From Nitrospinota bacterium (GTDB lineage Bacteria > Nitrospinota > Nitrospinia > UBA9942): a DNA stretch of 26,842 bases. The DNA lies in the NCBI GenBank assembly GCA_003489165.1, contig DNJG01000120.1, forward strand, positions 1,794 to 28,635. The letters are read 5' to 3'. The notes beneath the pieces were generated by a model. That model was not told where the DNA came from, ran no database searches, and saw nothing but the letters and a program-made list of their open reading frames with translations. Shown one piece after another: positions 21,638-26,842 of this stretch (position 1 is the first letter of the stretch; the number at the start of each line of letters is the position of its first letter). The position numbers were made by a program, and so were the translations under genes.

Positions 21638-24307
21638 ATGCAACAGACGGTTGACCAAATACAAACGCTTCACAAAAAACTAACAACCCTTCAGGAAGAA
21701 ATTAATTTTCCAGAAGTTCCCGAGCATATTATCGGTAACCTGAAACCAAATTTCGGGAAACGCCCTTATCAAAAAGAAGCATTCAGTCGTTTTTTATTTT
21801 GGTGGGAAAGTCGGAACAGAACACAAAACCGCTTTCTCTATCACATGGCAACAGGAAGCGGAAAGACATTAATCATGGCGGGTTTGATTTTGGATTTATA
21901 CAAAAAGGGTTACAGCAATTTTCTTTTTTTCGTTCATCTTGATAACATCGTGCAGAAAACAAAAGAGAATTTCCTAAATGCACAATCACATAAATATCTG
22001 TTTGCTCCAACCATTAATATTGACGGCAAAACATTGCGTGTTCGTGAAGTGGACACATTTGAAACGGCAAATCCTAATGACATAAATATTATGTTCACTA
22101 CTATTCAGGGTTTGCACAGCAAATTAAATAACACGCAGGAAAACAGCATTACTTATGAGGATTTTGAGGATAAAAAATTAGTTCTGATTAGCGATGAAGC
22201 CCACCACTTGCAAGTTGATACACGCACCGCTCAAACAGAAATTGATATTGATGATGATAGCGTAAGTTGGGAAGGCACAGCCGACAGAATTTTTCAATCA
22301 AATAAAAAAGAAAATGTTTTATTAGAATTTACCGCAACGGCTGAATTAACCAACCCCCTTATCCTTGACAAGTATAAAGATGTTTTGATTTTTGATTATC
22401 CGCTTGCAAAATTCCGTGAAGATGGTTACAGCAAAGAAGTATTGACACACGAGTTTGACAGCAACGATAAATTTGAACGGGCATTGCAAGCGATGATTTT
22501 AAGTCAATACCGACTGAAAATTTTCAACGACCATAATCTTAATGTTAAACCAGTGGTGATGTTCAAGGCAAACTATGTGAACGAACCGAAAAATAAACAA
22601 GGCGACCCAGTAGTTTCAGAAATATTTCAGGAAGAATTTCACGAACGGTTGCAAAATTTAACTGGCAAAGAATTGCAGAAGTTAAAAGCGGGTGCAAAAA
22701 AAATAATCAAGGACGCTTTTGATTATTTTGAAAAAAAGAAAATTGCTCTTGACGATTTAGCAAAGGAATTAATAAAGGATTTTGCTTCTGAAAAATGTAT
22801 TTGCGTGAATACGGAAAGCGAAAGTATAGACAAACAAAAAGAAGTAAATAATTTAGAGAACAACATATACAGAGGAGTATTTGCAGTAGACAAATTGAAT
22901 GAGGGGTGGGATGTTTTGAATTTATTTGACATTGTCCGCTTATATGATACCCGTGTCGTGAAAGAAGGAAAGCCAGGACCGACAACAATGCGGGAAGCAC
23001 AACTGATTGGCAGGGGTGCAAGATATTTTCCTTTTAAATTGGAAAAAGAACAGGCAGAGGACAGAAGAAAATACGATGAGGACTTAGAAAATCCATTGAG
23101 AGTTTGCGAAACAATGTATTACCACAGTAAATACAATCCTAAATACATTGAAGAATTAAGAAAGGCATTGCGGGAAACTGGTTTGCTTCCCGAAAAATCA
23201 GAAGAACGGGAATTAAAATTGAAAGAGAGTTTTAAGAAAACCGACTTTTACAAAAAAGGAGTTTATTTCCACAACAAAAGAACCGACTACAAAAGAGAAG
23301 ATATAAAAGCATTAGACAAGCAGTTCAGAGAAAAGCGTTACAAATATTCTTTGCCGACACGCTCAAGCAGGGAAATTTCTATAATGTCAGAAGAAAAGGT
23401 TTTGCAGACAGCAACAACAACGGAAACATTTACACTCGGAGACGAAAAACATTTTGACAAAAAGATTTTACAGAAAGCAGTTGATAAAATAAAATTCTTT
23501 TGGTTTGACAATCTGCGAACTTATTTCCCCTCATTGAAAGGCATTCATGAATTTATTACTTCCAAAGATTATCTGGCTGATGTAAAAGTGGATGTTTCGG
23601 GAACAGAAGAACAATTAAAAAATTTAAGTGCAGGAGAAAAGTTAAGAATTTGTGTTTCTATTTTCTCATTCATTGCAGACCATTTGCCAAGAGGGGTTGT
23701 CCGACACAAAGGAACAAAAGAATTTTTCCCTGCTTCCATCAAAGAAAAATTCATTGATAAAAAGGTGCGATACATTCCCGCAAGCAATGGCGGACAGGGT
23801 CACGCTCAAAGTTGGTCAACAATCCCGACAGCCCTTTATCTTGATGTTCCCAATGAAAACTGGTATGCTTACACGGACAACTTTGGCACAGACCAAGAAA
23901 AATATCTTGTAAAGTTCATTCACAGTTTCATTGACAAATTGGAAAAACAATACAAGAATGTTTACTTATTGAGAAACGAAAGATTTTTCCAGTTGTATTC
24001 TTTCAATGACGGCAGTCCTTTTGAACCCGACTTTTTACTTTTTCTTGAACAGGATGTTAAGCCAAAAAAAATTGTTTATCAATTATTCATTGAACCTAAA
24101 GGGGAAAAATTAATGACTGCTGAACAAGAGAAAAACAAAGAAAATTTTTTAAAGGAGATTGAAAAAGGGTATGAAATAAGAACTCTCTTTAAGAACAAGC
24201 AATACAAATTAATTGGAATGCCTTTCTATAATGAAGACGCTATCGGAAAGAAAGATGAGTTTGAAAAAAAGTTTAAATCTGTTGTGGACACATCCCAGAT
24301 TTGTTGA
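21638..24307 (+). CDS. res: Type III restriction endonuclease subunit
   Basis: ATP-dependent helicase-nuclease subunit that, with Mod, cleaves DNA after translocating between unmethylated sites. The 889 residues include Walker A MATGSGKT (about 70-77), DEAH (ISDEAHHL, about 184-191), motif III (FTATAEL), motif VI (QLIGRGARYF, about 456) and a C-terminal PD-(D/E)XK nuclease (EPDFLLF near 797, then IEPKGEK near 818). All the key motifs look intact, so the system is probably active. It starts three bases after mod, without a Shine-Dalgarno sequence, and must be translated by coupling or by a leader-independent mechanism. Codon use matches mod and not the flanking genes. Confidence 0.95.
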   Translation: MQQTVDQIQTLHKKLTTLQEEINFPEVPEHIIGNLKPNFGKRPYQKEAFSRFLFWWESRNRTQNRFLYHMATGSGKTLIMAGLILDLYKKGYSNFLFFVHLDNIVQKTKENFLNAQSHKYLFAPTINIDGKTLRVREVDTFETANPNDINIMFTTIQGLHSKLNNTQENSITYEDFEDKKLVLISDEAHHLQVDTRTAQTEIDIDDDSVSWEGTADRIFQSNKKENVLLEFTATAELTNPLILDKYKDVLIFDYPLAKFREDGYSKEVLTHEFDSNDKFERALQAMILSQYRLKIFNDHNLNVKPVVMFKANYVNEPKNKQGDPVVSEIFQEEFHERLQNLTGKELQKLKAGAKKIIKDAFDYFEKKKIALDDLAKELIKDFASEKCICVNTESESIDKQKEVNNLENNIYRGVFAVDKLNEGWDVLNLFDIVRLYDTRVVKEGKPGPTTMREAQLIGRGARYFPFKLEKEQAEDRRKYDEDLENPLRVCETMYYHSKYNPKYIEELRKALRETGLLPEKSEERELKLKESFKKTDFYKKGVYFHNKRTDYKREDIKALDKQFREKRYKYSLPTRSSREISIMSEEKVLQTATTTETFTLGDEKHFDKKILQKAVDKIKFFWFDNLRTYFPSLKGIHEFITSKDYLADVKVDVSGTEEQLKNLSAGEKLRICVSIFSFIADHLPRGVVRHKGTKEFFPASIKEKFIDKKVRYIPASNGGQGHAQSWSTIPTALYLDVPNENWYAYTDNFGTDQEKYLVKFIHSFIDKLEKQYKNVYLLRNERFFQLYSFNDGSPFEPDFLLFLEQDVKPKKIVYQLFIEPKGEKLMTAEQEKNKENFLKEIEKGYEIRTLFKNKQYKLIGMPFYNEDAIGKKDEFEKKFKSVVDTSQIC

Positions 24308-24370
24308 AAAAACAGAAGAAAAGGTTGCATCCTATCTGATTCGCTCAACCATCTCACTTGAACGATTATT

Positions 24371-24394
24371 CCTTCGATAAACTCAGGACAGGCT
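24371..24394. repeat. CTTCGATAAACTCAGGACAGGC-type dispersed repeat
   Basis: A single copy related to the GAGCGAAGTC family of 388-445 (the reverse complement contains CCTGTCCTGAGTTTATCGAA). It lies 64 bp after the res stop. Confidence 0.6.
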
Positions 24395-24616
24395 CCCAAT
24401 GACCAGAATGCTAATGTTACCTATGAGGGGAAAAGGGATATTTACAATTTTCATCCTCTCACCTTTCGCATCTTGGATTACTCCATTCACCAAGCCGTTC
24501 CCCGCCTCCAGTAGTCACAACTCTGTGAAAAGCAATTTTCTATCATACATCTTATTTCCCTCCATAAAGGCTCTGTATTGAAGCCTTAATTTATCCCTCT
24601 CCTCCAAAGTAGTCAA
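24383..24616 (-). pseudogene. Decayed minus-strand coding remnant spanning the right repeat
   Basis: A minus-strand frame reads LEERDKLRLQYRAFMEGNKM, then YDRKLLFTEL, an in-frame TGA (24517-24515), then GLVNGVIQDAKGERMKIVNI and a stop at 24383. The amino-acid pattern looks protein-like on both sides of the stop, suggesting a broken gene rather than random sequence. I do not recognise the family. The right 25-bp repeat encodes the DRKLLFTE part, and the left repeat encodes the same peptide followed by different residues. Confidence 0.3.
24520..24544. repeat. Right 25-bp direct repeat of the RM island
   Basis: Same sequence as 18906-18930 except T for C at position 20. It lies 213 bp past the res stop and defines, with the left copy, a unit of about 5.6 kb. 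Confidence 0.7.
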
Positions 24617-24638
24617 TCACCCAAAAGTCTCATTTTTT

Positions 24639-24660
24639 ATATAGTAGTTTTTTACTATAT
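24639..24660. terminator. AT-rich hairpin, possible terminator
   Basis: ATATAGT (24639-24645) and ACTATAT (24654-24660) with an 8-nt loop, flanked by T-runs on both sides. It is weakly paired and far from any gene end, so the role is uncertain. Confidence 0.3.
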
Positions 24661-25003
24661 GATTTTTTGACACTTGTTTGAAATGAACATAAACCTGATT
24701 AACCACTGAGGCACTGAGAAAGACAAAATTAAAAAAGATTAAGGAGAAAGGGAGAAGATGGAGAGATGGAGAAAAGGTAAATAAATATTTCATTCCCCCT
24801 TTCTCAAATTTCCCCATTTCTCCTTATTGTTTCCTCTGTGTCTCCGTGCCTGGTAATTTTTATAATTTCCTTGTATATGAACAAACCCCTCACCCCCCGA
24901 TTAAATACTTCGGGGGCAGGTTCTAACCCTCTCCCCCTGCCTGTGCTGAAGGCAGACAGATGAGGGGAGAGGAGTAAGGCGAGAATATTATTAAAAATAA
25001 TTC
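24661..25003. repeat. Gene-free spacer with several dispersed repeats
   Basis: Contains a TTAACCACTGAGGCACTGAG fragment (about 24698-24718), purine-rich AGGGAGAAGATGGAGAGATG (about 24751-24770) and its pyrimidine-rich counterpart near 24795-24830, CTCTGTGTCTCCGTGCCTGG (about 24834-24853), and the ACCCCTCACC...GGGGAGAGG repeat (24885-24972) with an internal CCTGCC...GGCAG hairpin. No gene is seen; short open frames here are repeat read-through. Confidence 0.55.
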
Positions 25004-25032
25004 TTGACAAATTTACATAGGTATATTAATCT
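25004..25032 (+). promoter_or_regulatory. Candidate promoter for cysK-thrC
   Basis: TTGACA (25004-25009) with a 17-bp spacer to TAATCT (25027-25032). The -10 is weak. Start would be near 25039, giving a leader of about 11 nt to the first ATG or 29 nt to the second. Confidence 0.4.
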
Positions 25033-25049
25033 TTTTCATAAGTAATCTA

Positions 25050-26003
25050 ATGGGCATAAAAATAAAGATGGAGAGGAAGAGGGCTGATGATGTTACAGGG
25101 CTTATTGGTTCTACCCCTTTAATAAGACTCAATAAAATTGTCCCTGAGAATTATGCCAATATCTATGCAAAGGTAGAGTATTTTAATCCTGGCGGCAGTG
25201 TGAAGGACAGAATAGCCCTAAGCATGATAGTAAATGCAGAAAAAAAGGGATTGCTGAAAAAAGGGGGCACCATCGTTGAGCCTACAAGCGGCAATACCGG
25301 AATAGGGCTGGCACTGGTAGGGGCTGTAAAGGGATACAGGGTTATATTGGTCATGTCTGATGATATGAGTGACGAGAGGAGAAGCATCCTCAAATCATAC
25401 GGGGCACAGATTGAGCTGACAAAGGCTAAATATGGCATGCAGGGTGCGATAGACAGGGCTGAGGAGCTGACAAAAAGGCATCACGGTTATTTTATGCCCC
25501 AGCAGTTTAATAATCCGGCAAATCCTGAGATTCACAGGCGGACTACAGCAAAGGAAATATTAAAGGCTATGGATGGTGACCAGATTGATGCCTTTGTAGC
25601 AGGTGTTGGGACAGGTGGCACTATAACAGGTGTCGGCGAGGTCTTAAAAACAAAGAATAAAGAGATTAAAATTGTGGCTGTAGAGCCAAAAACATCGGCA
25701 GTCCTGTCAGGCGGAAAACCGGGGCCGCATATGATACAGGGGATTGGGGCAGGTTTTATTCCGAAGGTTTTAAACACAAGCATAATAAATGAAATAATAC
25801 CTGTTAGTGATGAGGATTCATTTCATACAGCAAAAAGCCTTTCCAAAGAGGAGGGTCTTTTAGTCGGTTTTTCATCAGGTGCCGCATGTTTTGCCGCCCT
25901 CAAAGTTGCAGAGCAATTGGGAAAGGGGAAGAATGTTGTTGTAATATTCCCTGATACAGGGACAAGATATTTAAGTTTTCAAAAATATTTTGAAGGACAT
26001 TAA
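25050..26003 (+). CDS. cysK: Cysteine synthase A (O-acetylserine sulfhydrylase)
   Basis: PLP enzyme that makes cysteine from O-acetylserine and sulfide. The 317 residues are the usual length. The PLP Lys is K52 in NPGGSVKDR; the substrate loop TSGNTG is at 79-84; the phosphate-binding GTGGTITG lies near 185. The N-terminus could be the ATG at 25050 or that at 25068 (MERKRADDV); neither has a clear Shine-Dalgarno sequence, and homology begins about residue 12, so the second is quite possible. It is followed two bases later by thrC, an arrangement that suggests co-regulation of PLP-dependent amino-acid synthesis. Substrate preference (O-acetylserine versus O-phosphoserine) cannot be fixed by eye. 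Confidence 0.92.
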   Translation: MGIKIKMERKRADDVTGLIGSTPLIRLNKIVPENYANIYAKVEYFNPGGSVKDRIALSMIVNAEKKGLLKKGGTIVEPTSGNTGIGLALVGAVKGYRVILVMSDDMSDERRSILKSYGAQIELTKAKYGMQGAIDRAEELTKRHHGYFMPQQFNNPANPEIHRRTTAKEILKAMDGDQIDAFVAGVGTGGTITGVGEVLKTKNKEIKIVAVEPKTSAVLSGGKPGPHMIQGIGAGFIPKVLNTSIINEIIPVSDEDSFHTAKSLSKEEGLLVGFSSGAACFAALKVAEQLGKGKNVVVIFPDTGTRYLSFQKYFEGH

Positions 26004-26005
26004 TT

Positions 26006-26842
26006 ATGAGCTATGTTAATGGTTTAAAATGCAGGGAGTGTGGGAGGCAGTATCAAAAAGAGCCTATCCATGTTTGTGAGTTCTGTTTCGGTCCTTTAGA
26101 GGTAATCTATGACTATGATGGAATAAAAAATGTATTATCCAGAAAGGTTATAGAAGGCAGGCCAAAGAACATGTGGAGATACAGGGAGCTCATTCCTATT
26201 GATGGCGAGCCAAGAGTAGGAAGGGATGTAGGATTTACACCATTAGTCAGGGCTAAAAATCTTGGCAAGGCATTAGGGGTAGATAACCTATATATTAAAA
26301 ACGACAGTGTAAGTCACCCTACCCTCTCCTTTAAGGACAGGGTAGTAGCAACAGCAATAACAAAGGCAATGGAGTTTGGGTATGACACTGTTGCCTGTGC
26401 ATCTACAGGTAACCTTGCCAATTCAGTCGCCGCTTTATCTGCAGAAGGGGGTATAAAGAGTTATATATTTATACCGGCTGACCTTGAATCAAGCAAGATT
26501 CTCGGAACCCTTATTTATGGAACAAATCTTATTGGGGTAAAGGGCAATTATGATGATGTAAACAGGCTTTGCAGTGAGATAGCGGCTAACTACCGCTGGG
26601 CATTTGTCAATATAACAATAAGGCCATATTATGGCGATGGTTCAAAGACATTCGGCTATGAGATAGCGGAGCAGTTGGGCTGGCGGGCTCCTGACAATGT
26701 GGTTGTCCCTGTAGCGGGGAGCTCCCTTATCACAAAGGTATGGAAGGCTTTTAAAGAATTTGAGATGCTGGGGCTGATCGGCAAAGTAAATACGAAGGTA
26801 TTTGCCGCACAGGCAAAGGGATGCTCCCCTGTAACATCGGCT
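26006..26842 (+). CDS. thrC: Threonine synthase, 3' truncated by the window edge
   Basis: PLP enzyme that converts O-phosphohomoserine to threonine. The frame is open from the ATG at 26006 to the end of the window (279 codons). The N-terminus has a zinc-ribbon-like pattern C9-x2-C12 and C24-x2-C27 (LKCRECG, CEFCFGPLE), found in one subgroup of threonine synthases. The PLP Lys is K110 (LSFKDRV) and the phosphate loop is ASTGNLANS. GAAGGA, which overlaps the cysK end, serves as ribosome binding site. The close relation of the two PLP families means a cysteine-synthase-like activity cannot be fully excluded, but the N-terminal ribbon and FTPL context favour ThrC. Confidence 0.88.
   Translation, partial: MSYVNGLKCRECGRQYQKEPIHVCEFCFGPLEVIYDYDGIKNVLSRKVIEGRPKNMWRYRELIPIDGEPRVGRDVGFTPLVRAKNLGKALGVDNLYIKNDSVSHPTLSFKDRVVATAITKAMEFGYDTVACASTGNLANSVAALSAEGGIKSYIFIPADLESSKILGTLIYGTNLIGVKGNYDDVNRLCSEIAANYRWAFVNITIRPYYGDGSKTFGYEIAEQLGWRAPDNVVVPVAGSSLITKVWKAFKEFEMLGLIGKVNTKVFAAQAKGCSPVTSA

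Noticed and set aside
24617..25010. Small minus-strand open frames of 66-68 residues in the spacer after the island
   Set aside because: They are read-through of dispersed repeats (CCCTCACCC, CTCTGTGTCTCCGTG types), without ribosome binding sites or protein-like composition.
1..26842. tRNA, rRNA or riboswitch genes, including a cobalamin riboswitch for the metal transporter
   Set aside because: No clover-leaf or conserved riboswitch core was recognised by eye on either strand; the transporter's upstream region is outside the window.

Overview
The window looks like chromosome from an uncultured, fairly AT-rich Gram-negative anaerobe or microaerophile. The native genes prefer AGG/AGA for Arg and ATA for Ile, and many carry GGAGG-type ribosome binding sites. 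Several families of short palindromic intergenic repeats are present, of a kind I associate with Nitrospirota and Desulfobacterota-like genomes. That placement is a guess from style and gene content; no rRNA or other taxonomic marker is present.

Layout. Positions 1-1254 hold the end of a metal ECF-type ABC transporter (3' part of a CbiQ-like permease, then a CbiO-like ATPase). Convergent to it is an amino-sugar pair on the minus strand: a GlmU-like nucleotidyltransferase (3237-4439) followed by GlmS (1306-3126). Positions 4615-7515 carry four plus-strand genes that look like one redox cluster: a CopD-like membrane protein, a fusion of a truncated NorB/CcoN-like four-helix domain with two DUF1858 domains, an FmdE-like protein and a CoA-binding protein. 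A perfect ATGAT-N4-ATCAT dyad (CRP/FNR type) lies just upstream. Next come SMC (7695-11264), a lipoprotein, a GAF-GAF adenylate/guanylate cyclase, a spacer with repeats and a possible transposase remnant, an unrecognised small helical protein, and a B12-binding-type radical SAM protein ending in a STAS domain. hemE and hemH follow (16750-18863).

Positions 18906-24544 form an island bounded by a 25-bp direct repeat (24 of 25 identical). Inside are a probable tyrosine-recombinase C-terminal remnant, an XRE regulator, and a complete type III restriction-modification operon (mod, res). The RM genes lack Shine-Dalgarno sequences and use different codons from their neighbours, which suggests horizontal transfer, possibly from Bacteroidota. 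The last part, 24545-26842, is a repeat-filled spacer followed by cysK and the 5' part of thrC, which runs off the window.

The most unusual native feature is that dispersed repeats have inserted in frame into genes. hemH carries three repeat-derived loops from two repeat families, and the CbiQ-like gene carries two tandem copies of a third family. The other main candidates for a second look are the NorB-like/DUF1858 redox cluster with its FNR-like site, the radical SAM-STAS fusion, the GlmU-like enzyme lacking the usual catalytic Arg, and the repeat-bounded RM island.
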